Source: Planctomycetota bacterium
GTDB lineage: Bacteria > Planctomycetota > Phycisphaerae > WQYP01
Reading direction: 5' to 3'
Assembly: GCA_021798635.1 (NCBI GenBank)
Contig: JAJZGH010000121.1
Span: forward strand, 1-14,072
DNA length: 14,072 bases
The notes below the pieces were generated by a model that saw nothing but the letters and a program-made list of their open reading frames with translations, made no database searches and had not been told where the DNA came from. Positions 1 through 7,984 of the stretch are shown piece by piece. The position numbers were made by a program, and so were the translations under genes. Every line of letters starts with the position of its first letter. The first letter of the stretch is position 1.

Positions 1-2605
1 TGCGGGGAACCATGGGGCTGCCTGCTGCCCCTTCTCCGATGGCTTTGTCGCTCCGGCTGACGGATTCTTGAGCTTCCCCCGACATGGATGCCGCTGGGGC
101 GGCGGGAAGCAGATGATTCGCGGTTGTGCCATCCCCCACGGTGCTCTGCGCTGCCTCGGTTGCGCCGTCTACATCGTTGCCCGATTGGACCGCCGGCGAA
201 TCGGGGGGCAAAACCAGATTTCCGTCACCGAAATTATTGGCATTAGACACTGCGACATCCGATTGTTGCAACGGCGCTTCAGCGGTTGTTGCCGCTTGCG
301 CGCCATCCGGCTGCAGTGCGGCCTGCGATTCCGCGGTGCCTGGTTCATCCGCCGTTAACAAGTCACGCTGGTGTTGGGTACCCTGCGTTCCCTGCAAAGT
401 TCTTTCGGACTGACTCTCGGGCGCTGTGCCCTGCTGACTAACTTGTAAATCTTCCGGTGCCGCAGATTCGATTATTGCCTGATCAGCCGGCACAGCTTCC
501 TGAATTTTAGCGCGCTGCTGTAATAATTCGTCCTTCTTTAGCAACGCCTGCTGGACCAGTCCGCCGATGACCGGGTCGCGGGCAGTGCTGAAATTCGTCA
601 GCACTTGCTGGTAGGCAGCCAAAGCGGCCTCGGCATTTTGCAAGTGCTCGAAAATCACCGCCCGGTTCAACATGCTTTGCGCCAAAAGCCGCGGCGGCAT
701 TAAATCCGGCTCTCCACGGGCGCGATCCAGCAGGGCATCGAGAACGGCGATAGCTTGCTCATGCTGCTGGGCTTTTTCCAGCAAAGCCGCCTGGTTAAAT
801 AAGGCTACGGGGATACATTTTCGTGCTTCGGTTTCACCGTTAAAGTCAAACCGCCCCGCCAGAGCGCCATACGCTTTTGCTGCCTCATCATCGCGACCGA
901 GTTTTTCCAGCAGTTCGCCGCGTAAAAACATGGCCCGGGCCAGAGGCACAATCATGGCGGCAGGTGTGGAACGCTCTACCATGGCAATAAACTGCCCACA
1001 GGACGCCATAGCGGGTTCTAATTTTTCATCCTCCCGCAACATAAAGGCCCGCGCCAGCAGAGCCGGAGCCACCACCGTTCTGATTCCGGGAGAGGAATTA
1101 TCTCCATAGGCGGAAATTAATTCATCATACGCTTCAAGCTGCGCCGCCCGCCGCCCCAACCGTGATAGACACGCCGCTTTGCCTGCCATGATCGTGGCGA
1201 CCGGCAACGGGGGAAGAGACAGTGTGTTTGCGGCCTTGATCGCGGCATCATACGCTTGAATCGCGTCGGCGTCCTGATTTTGGGAATCCAGCAGTGCGGC
1301 TTTTCGGCTCCAGGCATGGAACAACATCTCACAAATAACCGGATGCGTGCTGTAGCGAAAGCGATCAATAAATGCGTCACAGGCCGGCATGACATCATCG
1401 CCGTTTCCCATAAACGCCTTCAGCGCGATTTTATTGAACATCGCCCGTGCCGCAACCGCCGCTAAATCCGGATCATCCGCCGGTTTGAAGCGTTGAACAA
1501 TCTGATCACTGATTTTATCGGCGGCGGCATATTCCCTCCGGGCCGCCAACTCAGTGCTTTGATCCAGCAACATCGCCGCCACTTCCCCGCGCGTGGCCGG
1601 GTCAAGCACATCCGCATATTGCTCCACCACCACATCATACGCCGCGATACACGGTTCCACCCGTCGGAGACGGCATAGCGCCACCAGTCGCGTTTTGCCC
1701 GCCGTCTGCGCCACGTCAAACCAGGGTGGATCAACAAACGTACCAAAGGCTTCCAGCGCTTTCTCGGCCAAGCCCAGCGCTTCGATCATCCGGTTCAGGC
1801 TCAGATGCTCCTTGAGTTTTTTTACCAGATAACCCGCGGTCTGCGTCCCCATGACGTCTTCTGCCACGGGGCCGAATTTTTGTTCGGCTTCCTGATAAGC
1901 GCTGATAACTTCCGGCCCGCGATCCAGCGCAATTAAAAGGTTTACCCGTTCGAGCATGATCTCGCAGAGCCGGTTTTGGTCCACAATGTCTTTTTTGTCC
2001 GCAAACAGTTCCATGATCCTCTGGCAGGCCGCCAAGGATTCGTTATCCCGTCCCGAATCTTCCAGGAGTTCAATTTTCATCCATAACGCTTTGGCCAGTA
2101 GCCGATCTGGCAATTTAATTTGACTGTCATCAAGGCAAGCATTCAGCGCGGCCAGCGCTTCAGGACCGCGATTCAGCCGCGTTAACAGCGAAGCCCTGTT
2201 AAACATCGCGGAGGCCACATACGCTCGGGCCGCCTCATTGGATGCATCGCCGAACCGCTCAACAACACGGGCATAACCGGCCAGAGCATCATCCCGCCGC
2301 CCCAGAATATCCAGCACCGCCGCCCGGTCTAATAGAGTCTTGGCAATTTGTGGCTGGATAGAGGCTTCTTTATTGTCCTGAAAAGTTTGCAGCAAAAAAT
2401 CGAACGCGGCCAAGGCTGGTTCGAACTTCCGGATCTGCAGCAGCAGCGCCCCTTTTGTAAAAATGGTTCGTGCCAGCTTTAATTGGCGTTCCGGATTACT
2501 TGAACCGCTATAACGGGCAATAAGTTTGTCCGCATCCCGCAGTTTTGCTTCGACATCCATTGTCTGTTGCATAGCCGAACTCTTCATTACCTGTCGTTCC
2601 ATCAT
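1..2605 (-). CDS. Large TPR-repeat protein, C-terminus beyond window
   Basis: Reading the minus strand from 2605, I translated one uninterrupted frame to base 1, about 868 codons, with no stop, so the gene continues past the left edge. The first ~690 residues are helical repeats of roughly 35-45 residues with TPR-like spacing, for example AMFNRASLLTRLNRGPEALA, ALFNQAALLEKAQQHEQAIA and SMLNRAVIFEHLQNAEAALA. The last ~170 residues (about bases 1-510) lose the repeats and become a Gln/Ala/Glu/Ser/Thr-rich, probably disordered tail. No signal peptide is visible, so a cytoplasmic scaffold role is plausible, but no enzymatic domain is seen. An in-frame TAG lies just upstream. Starts at 2605, 2602, 2587 and 2572 are all possible and none has a strong Shine-Dalgarno. 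Function unknown; TPR nature is clear. Confidence 0.8.
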   Translation of the reverse strand, partial: MMERQVMKSSAMQQTMDVEAKLRDADKLIARYSGSSNPERQLKLARTIFTKGALLLQIRKFEPALAAFDFLLQTFQDNKEASIQPQIAKTLLDRAAVLDILGRRDDALAGYARVVERFGDASNEAARAYVASAMFNRASLLTRLNRGPEALAALNACLDDSQIKLPDRLLAKALWMKIELLEDSGRDNESLAACQRIMELFADKKDIVDQNRLCEIMLERVNLLIALDRGPEVISAYQEAEQKFGPVAEDVMGTQTAGYLVKKLKEHLSLNRMIEALGLAEKALEAFGTFVDPPWFDVAQTAGKTRLVALCRLRRVEPCIAAYDVVVEQYADVLDPATRGEVAAMLLDQSTELAARREYAAADKISDQIVQRFKPADDPDLAAVAARAMFNKIALKAFMGNGDDVMPACDAFIDRFRYSTHPVICEMLFHAWSRKAALLDSQNQDADAIQAYDAAIKAANTLSLPPLPVATIMAGKAACLSRLGRRAAQLEAYDELISAYGDNSSPGIRTVVAPALLARAFMLREDEKLEPAMASCGQFIAMVERSTPAAMIVPLARAMFLRGELLEKLGRDDEAAKAYGALAGRFDFNGETEARKCIPVALFNQAALLEKAQQHEQAIAVLDALLDRARGEPDLMPPRLLAQSMLNRAVIFEHLQNAEAALAAYQQVLTNFSTARDPVIGGLVQQALLKKDELLQQRAKIQEAVPADQAIIESAAPEDLQVSQQGTAPESQSERTLQGTQGTQHQRDLLTADEPGTAESQAALQPDGAQAATTAEAPLQQSDVAVSNANNFGDGNLVLPPDSPAVQSGNDVDGATEAAQSTVGDGTTANHLLPAAPAASMSGEAQESVSRSDKAIGEGAAGSPMVPR

Positions 2606-2778
2606 TATCCGGACATTCTACCGGTTCTGTCACATTCGTGCGTTGAACTTTCATCCAGCGCTGTGATACCATCGCCGGACCAGTATTAAGTGTAACGAAT
2701 ATCACCAAAAACTTCCCGTCTCCGCAAAAGGAGTCAGAAGCCCGCACGAGTAATTGCCCGGTTGCGATGGTGTGATTT

Positions 2779-2943
2779 TTAGCATCTTGGCGGAACAGCG
2801 CCTCCGAGCACCGTGGTGATAACCCGGTGGTTGATTGGCGGCACCGGATCAACCGCCGGATTAACCATCCGGTGCTCCGCGGGTGCGTTGCGATCATAGA
2901 GGGCCGTGATGATAGCCCGGTGATTGAAATTCTGTTGCAACAT
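2779..2943 (-). CDS. Possible small ORF, 54 residues, internal NHR repeat
   Basis: A 54-codon frame starts at ATG 2943 and ends at TAA 2779-2781. A plausible Shine-Dalgarno (GAGGGGTGA, then AAAGCAC) precedes the ATG. The product begins MLQQNFNHRAIITALYDRNA and ends VLGGAVPPRC. It contains two related segments, NHRAIIT near the N-terminus and NHRVITT near the C-terminus, encoded by a 24-bp direct repeat. Third codon positions are GC-rich, as in the neighbouring genes, but the opposite-strand frame looks similar, so coding bias does not settle it. It lies 173 bp upstream of the TPR gene on the same strand and could be a small protein, a leader peptide, or a gene remnant. I do not recognise the family. 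Confidence 0.3.
   Translation of the reverse strand: MLQQNFNHRAIITALYDRNAPAEHRMVNPAVDPVPPINHRVITTVLGGAVPPRC
2811..2927. repeat. Imperfect 24-bp direct repeat (two copies, 93 bp apart)
   Basis: Copies lie at 2811-2834 and 2904-2927. They share CCGTG, TGATA, CCCGGTG and TTGA and differ at three positions, all G/A transitions (21 of 24 identical). The spacing is a multiple of three, and on the minus strand both copies encode NHR[VA]I[TI]T in the possible small ORF. The segment also forms two overlapping inverted repeats. One pairs 2826-2835 with 2848-2857; the other pairs 2841-2849 with 2867-2875 (perfect 9 bp). They cannot form together. Confidence 0.6.
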
Positions 2944-3001
2944 GTGCTTTTCACCCCTCGCCGCCTTAGAATTCCGCTATTTGGCTTAAGGGCGTATACG
3001 C

Positions 3002-3784
3002 ATGGGATTTAAAGACAAACTGGAACGCAAACTTTCCCGCTTCGCGATTCCGCATCTGACAATATGGATTATCATCGGGCAGGTGTTGTTTTTTGTATTG
3101 CACTTCTCCCATCCGAACATCATTAGCCGCATGTATCTCGATGCGCCCATGGTGTGGGCCGGGCAATGGTGGAGGGTGATTTCATTTGTCTTGATTCCGC
3201 CATCGTACAGTCCGATCTGGCTGTTTCTGGATATTTATTTCTTTTTCCTGCTCGGCAATACGCTGGAAAATACGTGGGGATCACTGCATTACAATCTTTT
3301 CCTGTTGATCGGCTGGATGGCCACCGTGGCGGCAGCCTTGCTGGTGCCGGGCAGTGCGGTGGGAAGCCTCTACCTGTTTGGCTCGGTTTTTCTGGCCTTT
3401 GCGTTTTTATATCCGGATTTTGTTATTTACGTCGCATTTATTTTGCCAGTAAAGGTGAAGTATCTGGGATGGCTGATGTGGGCTTTTTACGCTTGGATGT
3501 TCCTGGCGGGTCCCTGGTCGCAACGCGCTATTGTCTTCGCGGCTGTGCTTAATTTTTTGATATTCTTTCACCGGGATATTATCAATCGCATTCGCTACGG
3601 GCACCGCAAAATGGTGCAGAAAGCGGCCACCGCGGTCGATGCGCCCTTTCACCGTTGCACGACCTGCGGAGTTACTGAAAAAAGTAATCCGCAGATGGAA
3701 TTCCGCTATTGCAATCGCTGCGCCGGCACACCATGCTACTGCATGGACCATATTAACAACCATGAGCATCGCGTGGCGAAGTAA
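3002..3784 (+). CDS. Rhomboid-like membrane protein with C-terminal zinc ribbon
   Basis: A 260-residue protein with about six hydrophobic segments: near 19-36, 70-86, 97-115, 120-142, 143-168 and 175-192. A cytosolic-type cysteine/histidine tail follows. The membrane part resembles the rhomboid superfamily (IWIIIGQVLFFVLHF, then WAGQWWRVISFVLIPPSYSP, then a LFGSVFLAFAFLYPD helix). However, I see no clear GxSG nucleophile motif and no partnering histidine in the last helix, so it is probably a non-proteolytic family member. The tail has C219, C222, C237, C240, C245, C247, H250, H254 and H256, a pattern that should bind zinc. AAGGG at 2988-2992, nine bases before the ATG, supports this start. 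It stands alone on the plus strand, divergent from the TPR gene and convergent (21 bp) with the sugar permease. Substrate or partner unknown. Confidence 0.75.
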   Translation: MGFKDKLERKLSRFAIPHLTIWIIIGQVLFFVLHFSHPNIISRMYLDAPMVWAGQWWRVISFVLIPPSYSPIWLFLDIYFFFLLGNTLENTWGSLHYNLFLLIGWMATVAAALLVPGSAVGSLYLFGSVFLAFAFLYPDFVIYVAFILPVKVKYLGWLMWAFYAWMFLAGPWSQRAIVFAAVLNFLIFFHRDIINRIRYGHRKMVQKAATAVDAPFHRCTTCGVTEKSNPQMEFRYCNRCAGTPCYCMDHINNHEHRVAK

Positions 3785-3805
3785 TGGATCGTTCCGCCCC
3801 GCCGC

Positions 3806-4843
3806 TTACACCTTGGCAGCCGCAATTTGCGCCTGGCGCCTTAAGCGCTTGCGCTTATTAAAAATATTGGCCAATTGATCAATTAACACCGCCAGAAGGA
3901 TTACCGCACCGGTAATAAAGTACGTCCAGTTGGAACTTAAACGGAATACCTCCCGATGTCCCGCCGAGTGATATACCCACTTGAAAAGAATAATGCCGTT
4001 TTGAATCAATTCCATCATCACTGATCCTATGATGGCCCCCAGCACGCTGCCTTCACCCCCCCGCAACGAAACGCCCCCGATAACCGCGGCGGCAATGGCA
4101 TTAAGTTCATAACCATTACCCACGTTGTAGGTCATTTGTCCAATGTAAGATGCATAGCATATGCCCGCGACACCAGCCAGCCCCGCCGAAATCACATAGG
4201 TAAGAGTCTCCACCCGGTCCACCGGAATACCGGAATATTGCGCCGCGTCCCGATTGCCACCGATGGCAAATACATATCGGCCAAAAACGGTGGCGTGCAG
4301 CAGATACGCGAAGATAATAATCACGCCGAGAAAAATGAGAACCGGATAGGCTAAAATGGCATGATAGCCATAATGAAACAGCCCTTCGGTGGAAAGGTTA
4401 ATCAGGGGCGAAGTTCCCAGGCCCAGCGTTCCGCCATGGGTAATAATTTGTGCGGTTCCCCGCACCAGCAACATTCCCGCGAGCGTGACAATAAACGGCT
4501 GAAGTTTTAATTTGGATATCAGCAATCCCTGAATTAACCCAATCAGCAATGCCACCGCCAGAGCAATGCTGATACCGACCCACAGCGGATGATTCAGGCA
4601 ATGTACCGATGGCGACGAAATTTTGGCGATCAGCACCCCCGTTAAACCGATGATCGCCCCCACGGACAGATCAATGCCGCCGGTGATAATGACAAAACTG
4701 CTGCCGATGGCAAATATACCCAGCATGGCCGCCTGGCGCGACACATTGAGAATGTTGGCGGCTTTTCCGAAGTCATGATTACTCCAGAATAAAAACCCGC
4801 ACATCACCACCACGGCACAAAGAATACCTAACTCACGTCTCAT
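3806..4843 (-). CDS. Sugar ABC transporter permease, RbsC family
   Basis: A 345-residue, strongly hydrophobic inner-membrane permease of the ribose/xylose/galactoside importer family (BPD_transp_2). Family hallmarks are visible: IITGGIDLSVGAIIGLTG near residues 53-70, AIGGNRDAAQYSGIPVDRVE in the coupling-helix region, and ELNAIAAAVIGGVSLRGGEG near 245-265. About eight to ten transmembrane helices are expected. The C-terminus is a basic cytoplasmic tail (KRKRLRRQ). The start ATG overlaps the stop of the ATPase gene by one base (TGATG), which indicates translational coupling. It is the last gene of the three-gene importer operon and ends 21 bp from the convergent rhomboid-like gene. I see no strong intrinsic terminator in that gap. 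The sugar cannot be told from sequence. Confidence 0.93.
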   Translation of the reverse strand: MRRELGILCAVVVMCGFLFWSNHDFGKAANILNVSRQAAMLGIFAIGSSFVIITGGIDLSVGAIIGLTGVLIAKISSPSVHCLNHPLWVGISIALAVALLIGLIQGLLISKLKLQPFIVTLAGMLLVRGTAQIITHGGTLGLGTSPLINLSTEGLFHYGYHAILAYPVLIFLGVIIIFAYLLHATVFGRYVFAIGGNRDAAQYSGIPVDRVETLTYVISAGLAGVAGICYASYIGQMTYNVGNGYELNAIAAAVIGGVSLRGGEGSVLGAIIGSVMMELIQNGIILFKWVYHSAGHREVFRLSSNWTYFITGAVILLAVLIDQLANIFNKRKRLRRQAQIAAAKV

Positions 4844-6360
4844 CAGACTCCAATGCTTTTATCAATTTTCCCGGCCCCGGTCATCAGGGCCGCGATGCGT
4901 TCCTGCGTGGCCTGTCGGCGTGGCAAAATGCCTTCCATGCGTCTTTCGCGCATGACAATAATTCGATCGCTCATGCCCAATACTTCTTCCATTTCGGAAC
5001 TGACCATCAAAATGGTAATCCCCTGCTGGGCCAATTCCATCATCTCCCGGTAAATTTCGGCCTTGGCCCCCACGTCCACCCCGCGCGTCGGTTCGTCCAG
5101 AATCAAGATTTTGGGGCGCATGGCCAGCCATTTACCCAGCACAACTTTCTGTTGATTTCCCCCCGACAGGCTGCCCACGCGACATTTCACACCCGGAGCC
5201 TTAATCCGCAAAGACTCCAGTTGCTTCTTCGCGACGGTCAGTTCACGCCCGCGTTGCAGCCACGCACGCGGCTTATAATTATGGATATCCGGCATGGAGA
5301 TATTTTGTGCAATCGTCATCGGTAGCACCAGGCCATGATGTTTGCGGTCTTCCGGGGCCAGATAAATACCGCGGTTAATGGCATCACGAGGGCGGCGTGG
5401 CGTGAAGGCTTTTGACTCCACGACGATGGTACCTCCCAGCGGCGGTGTGGCTCCAAAGATCGCATGCATTAGTTCAGTTCGACCGGAGCCGACCAGCCCC
5501 GCAAAGCCGACAATTTCACCCGCTCCAGCTTCAAAGCTCACGGCGCAGGGTGCACCGGGCACGATCAGATTCTCCACTTTCAAAACCGTGCGATATTCCG
5601 TGGCGGGCCGCAACGGCGGATACCAATTTGTGAGTTCCCGCCCCACCATCATCGAGACAATTTTGTTCTGAGTTATTTCGGTGCGTTGCAATTCACCCAC
5701 GCGCTTGCCGTCACGGAGAACAATCACCCGGTCTGCCAGGCGTTGCACTTCCTCCATGCGGTGAGAAATATAAATAATAGCGATACCGTCTCTGCGAAGA
5801 TCGCCGATGATTTTAAAGAGTTGTTCGGATTCGGTAACCGTCAGCGAACTCGTGGGTTCATCCAGAATCAGAATTCGGGCTTTATGAGAAAGCGCCTTGG
5901 CAATTTCCACCATTTGCATTTGGCCCGGCGTCAGCGTGCTGACCAGCGTTGCCGGTGAGCATAAAAGCCCTACGCGGCGCAAGACTGATTCCGATGCGGA
6001 TCGCATGGCGCGCCGCCGCAACATCCCCCAATGGCTTTTCTCGCTGCCCAGAAAAATATTGCCGGCCACGTCCAGATTTGACGCCATCATCAATTCTTGA
6101 TGCACCAGCACAATGCCGTGGCGGCGGGAATCCGAAACATTGCGAAACGCCACTTCCTTGCCATCGACAAGGAGCGTGCCTTCATCGGGCGGCTGTGCCC
6201 CGCCTAGAATTTTCATTAGCGTGCTTTTCCCGGCGCCATTTTCCCCCATCAGGGCCAGAACCTCGCCGCTGCGGAGTTCCAGGTCCACACGCTCCAAAGC
6301 TGTAACACCTGGGAAACGTTTTGTCACGCCGCGCATTCGCAGGATGTAATCGTCGGCCAT
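4843..6360 (-). CDS. Sugar ABC transporter ATP-binding protein, RbsA family (two ATPase domains)
   Basis: A 505-residue fused double nucleotide-binding protein that powers the sugar importer on the cytoplasmic face. The N-terminal domain has Walker A GENGAGKST (39-47, K45) and Walker B LILDEP (164-169). Its signature is LTPGQ (143-147) rather than LSGGQ, as is usual for this half in the family. The C-terminal domain shows the family's degenerate Walker A region (GLVGSGRTEL), a canonical LSGGNQQK signature (398-405) and LILDEPTRGVDVGAK after it. So one site is probably fully catalytic and the other weak, as in characterised RbsA/MglA proteins. AGGA seven to eight bases before the ATG supports the start. 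It lies 33 bp after the binding-protein gene and overlaps the permease gene by one base. Confidence 0.94.
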   Translation of the reverse strand: MADDYILRMRGVTKRFPGVTALERVDLELRSGEVLALMGENGAGKSTLMKILGGAQPPDEGTLLVDGKEVAFRNVSDSRRHGIVLVHQELMMASNLDVAGNIFLGSEKSHWGMLRRRAMRSASESVLRRVGLLCSPATLVSTLTPGQMQMVEIAKALSHKARILILDEPTSSLTVTESEQLFKIIGDLRRDGIAIIYISHRMEEVQRLADRVIVLRDGKRVGELQRTEITQNKIVSMMVGRELTNWYPPLRPATEYRTVLKVENLIVPGAPCAVSFEAGAGEIVGFAGLVGSGRTELMHAIFGATPPLGGTIVVESKAFTPRRPRDAINRGIYLAPEDRKHHGLVLPMTIAQNISMPDIHNYKPRAWLQRGRELTVAKKQLESLRIKAPGVKCRVGSLSGGNQQKVVLGKWLAMRPKILILDEPTRGVDVGAKAEIYREMMELAQQGITILMVSSEMEEVLGMSDRIIVMRERRMEGILPRRQATQERIAALMTGAGKIDKSIGV

Positions 6361-6393
6361 GCGGTGATCCTGTGTGACCAGATAAAATAATGC

Positions 6394-7446
6394 TTATTTC
6401 GAGGCCATCATCTTCGCGAGTTTTTTCTTATAGGCGGCCAGATTTCCGGCGTCTACAATGTGTACACCCGTATCCACATTGGCCGGTGTCGGCACGGCTT
6501 TCATGCCGTTAGCGCAAATGTTTCGCAGATATTTACATGAAAGGTACCCTTCCATGAATGGATTCTGCACGACCGTGGCGTTGATCAGCCCGCTTTTAAT
6601 ATCCTGAAGCGTATCAGGATCCTGGTCAAAGGCGATGACTTTAATCTTACCTTTGTCTCCCGCGGCCTTCACGGCGGCCGCGGCCAGGGCACCGTTATAA
6701 GAATACAGACCACACATGAGGCTCAAATGTGGAAAGGCGCTGATGACATTTTCCGCATTGGATCTAGCCCGTGCGTAGTCCTGATTGTCCTCTTTTTTGG
6801 CCACGATGGTAATGCCATGCCCTTTGATAACATGTTCAATTCCCTGCAGTCGCCGGGAGGCGTTACGGGCGGCAAGATTGCCGACAAAAATCGCCACCTG
6901 CCCGCCCTTGGGCAGCAGTTTGACAATTTCCTTACCCATTAACAGCCCGGCGTTGTAATTCATGGTGCCGATATACATCAGTCGGCTGGACTTCGGGGCA
7001 TCGGAATCAACGCAGATTAAATTCGAGGATCGCGCCGCCGAATCCAGCGTGCGTATCTGGTCATTGGGGGCAATAACGCTGATGGCAATGCCGTTATACC
7101 CTTCGGTTACAAGGTCTTCAATGATCTGATTTTGTTCGGCGACCGTCCCTTTTGCCGGTTCGCGGAACGTTACCTGAATGCCGGTTTTCTTTTCAAAAGC
7201 TCGAACCCCGGCGTGCGCGAAGTTCCAATAATTTGCGACATTGTTACTGACAAAGGCCAGCTTAATGGGCGTGCCTTTGGGGTATACATGCACATGTTTA
7301 GTTGCCGTGGCCGGGGTGGTGCCGGCCGGCGCATTGGCCGGAGTGCCGGATTGGCTGGCGTTATTGCCCCCTTTGCCGCAACCAGACAGCCCTAATGTCA
7401 ATGTCAGGGCCGCCACGATCAACGTTAATTTTGGAAACCGCCGCAT
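6394..7446 (-). CDS. Sugar-binding lipoprotein, RbsB-like (periplasmic binding protein type 1)
   Basis: A 350-residue solute-binding lipoprotein, first gene of the importer operon. The N-terminus is a lipoprotein signal: basic MRRFPK, a hydrophobic run, then lipobox LSGC with C23 as the acylated residue. An Ala/Pro/Thr/Gly-rich tether (about 24-60) follows, then a Peripla_BP_4-type fold with IKLAFVSNNVANYWNFAHAG, a CVDSDAP strand, MYIGTMNYNAG, VIAFDQDPDTLQDIKSG and the hinge-region VVQNPFMEGY. These match ribose/galactose-type sugar binders. The exact sugar is not predictable. The start is firm: AGGAGG lies a few bases before the ATG. A perfect 17-bp palindrome and an extended -10 lie just upstream and probably control the operon. 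Confidence 0.93.
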   Translation of the reverse strand: MRRFPKLTLIVAALTLTLGLSGCGKGGNNASQSGTPANAPAGTTPATATKHVHVYPKGTPIKLAFVSNNVANYWNFAHAGVRAFEKKTGIQVTFREPAKGTVAEQNQIIEDLVTEGYNGIAISVIAPNDQIRTLDSAARSSNLICVDSDAPKSSRLMYIGTMNYNAGLLMGKEIVKLLPKGGQVAIFVGNLAARNASRRLQGIEHVIKGHGITIVAKKEDNQDYARARSNAENVISAFPHLSLMCGLYSYNGALAAAAVKAAGDKGKIKVIAFDQDPDTLQDIKSGLINATVVQNPFMEGYLSCKYLRNICANGMKAVPTPANVDTGVHIVDAGNLAAYKKKLAKMMASK

Positions 7447-7478
7447 AGGTAATCCTCCTGAATGTAAAACATTTTGGG

Positions 7479-7505
7479 ATTATGCCATCGGAACACGATG
7501 TTCCG
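7479..7505 (-). promoter_or_regulatory. Probable promoter and operator of the sugar importer operon
   Basis: On the minus strand an extended -10, TGG-CATAAT (7487-7479), lies 33 bp before the binding-protein ATG. Directly upstream of it is a perfect inverted repeat, CGGAACA-cga-TGTTCCG (7489-7505), where a repressor or activator dimer would overlap the -35 region. No regulator gene is present in the window. The palindrome is odd-length and does not match the usual LacI-family CG-centred operator. Confidence 0.5.
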
Positions 7506-7640
7506 CTCACTTGTTTGTTTCCGTGTCGGGTCGAGTAGTGAAGTTATCGGATATCCAGTCGATGCCGACATTCCACTATTCCCGTCCTGATGCTGCGACA
7601 ATTCCGTCTGACACCGGCATCAAGCGTTATCGAATTTTGA

Positions 7641-7669
7641 ATCGTAATTTGCTGCCGCCATTGTGTCAA
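7641..7669 (-). promoter_or_regulatory. Second candidate minus-strand promoter upstream of sugar operon
   Basis: A perfect TTGACA -35 (minus strand, 7669-7664) is followed after 17 bp by TACGAT (7646-7641). Transcription from here would give the binding-protein gene a leader of about 190 bases. That leader would contain a perfect 7-bp inverted repeat (7561-7567 with 7615-7621) and the 17-bp palindrome. Position and spacing are good; the -10 is only 4 of 6. Confidence 0.35.
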
Positions 7670-7707
7670 TGCGGAATAAATATGAAAGTAAGGACAATAT
7701 GAAACAT

Positions 7708-7736
7708 TTGACCCGGTAAATTGAATGCGGTACTGT
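7708..7736 (+). promoter_or_regulatory. Candidate promoter of tRNA-Ser
   Basis: TTGACC (7708-7713), a 17-bp spacer, then TACTGT (7731-7736), placed about 70 bp before the mature tRNA 5' end. The -35 is 5 of 6 and the -10 is 4 of 6. The predicted leader would contain the 7758-7791 hairpin. Confidence 0.4.
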
Positions 7737-7757
7737 TTAAGCTCAATAAAGAGAGAG

Positions 7758-7791
7758 TTGAAGATTGGAATGTGATATTCCATATCTTCAG
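7758..7791 (+). other. Long hairpin in the tRNA-Ser leader
   Basis: GAAGATTGGAAT (7760-7771) pairs with ATTCCA-t-ATCTTC (7777-7789) around a five-base loop. One T is bulged, and the outer T:A and T:G pairs extend the stem to about 14 pairs. It ends 14 bases before the tRNA. No T-tract follows on either strand, so it is not a standard terminator. A precursor-processing or insulating structure is possible. Confidence 0.5.
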
Positions 7792-7805
7792 ACAAGTTGA
7801 CATTG

Positions 7806-7892
7806 GGAGGCGTGGCAGAGCGGTTTAACGCGCCGGTTTTGAAAACCGGTGTGGGCGCAAGTCCACCGGGGGTTCGAATCCCTCCGCCTCCG
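7806..7892 (+). tRNA. tRNA-Ser (anticodon UGA)
   Basis: An 87-base tRNA. Acceptor stem GGAGGCG (7806-7812) pairs perfectly with CGCCTCC (7885-7891), with discriminator G7892. Anticodon stem CCGGT/ACCGG encloses loop TTTGAAA, giving anticodon TGA at 7840-7842, which reads UCA-type serine codons. The long variable arm (GTGG...CCAC) is typical of class II serine tRNAs, and the T-loop is GGTTCGAATCC. CCA is not encoded; the following bases are TTTT. It sits between the sugar operon promoter and the end of the convergent efflux gene. Confidence 0.97.
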
Positions 7893-7984
7893 TTTTGGAA
7901 TCCCCGGTTTGCATCGCCCCATTGCGGGCGGTCCACCATCGGCCGGCGGATGCCCCTGCCTGCCTGCGCAACAGCGGAGTTCAG

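Noticed and set aside
2508..2954. 148-residue minus-strand ORF across the TPR start
   Set aside because: It overlaps the TPR 5' end in another frame, has low third-position GC and no recognisable domain; the small ORF at 2779-2943 is a better reading of that spacer.
7806..7892. tRNA-Ser as an integration site for the Rhs region
   Set aside because: No second copy of the tRNA 3' end was seen in the window, no integrase is present, and ordinary genes lie between the tRNA and the Rhs locus.
7915..7930. Hairpin CGCCC/GGGCG after the tRNA as terminator
   Set aside because: Only a five-pair stem and no T-run on either strand.
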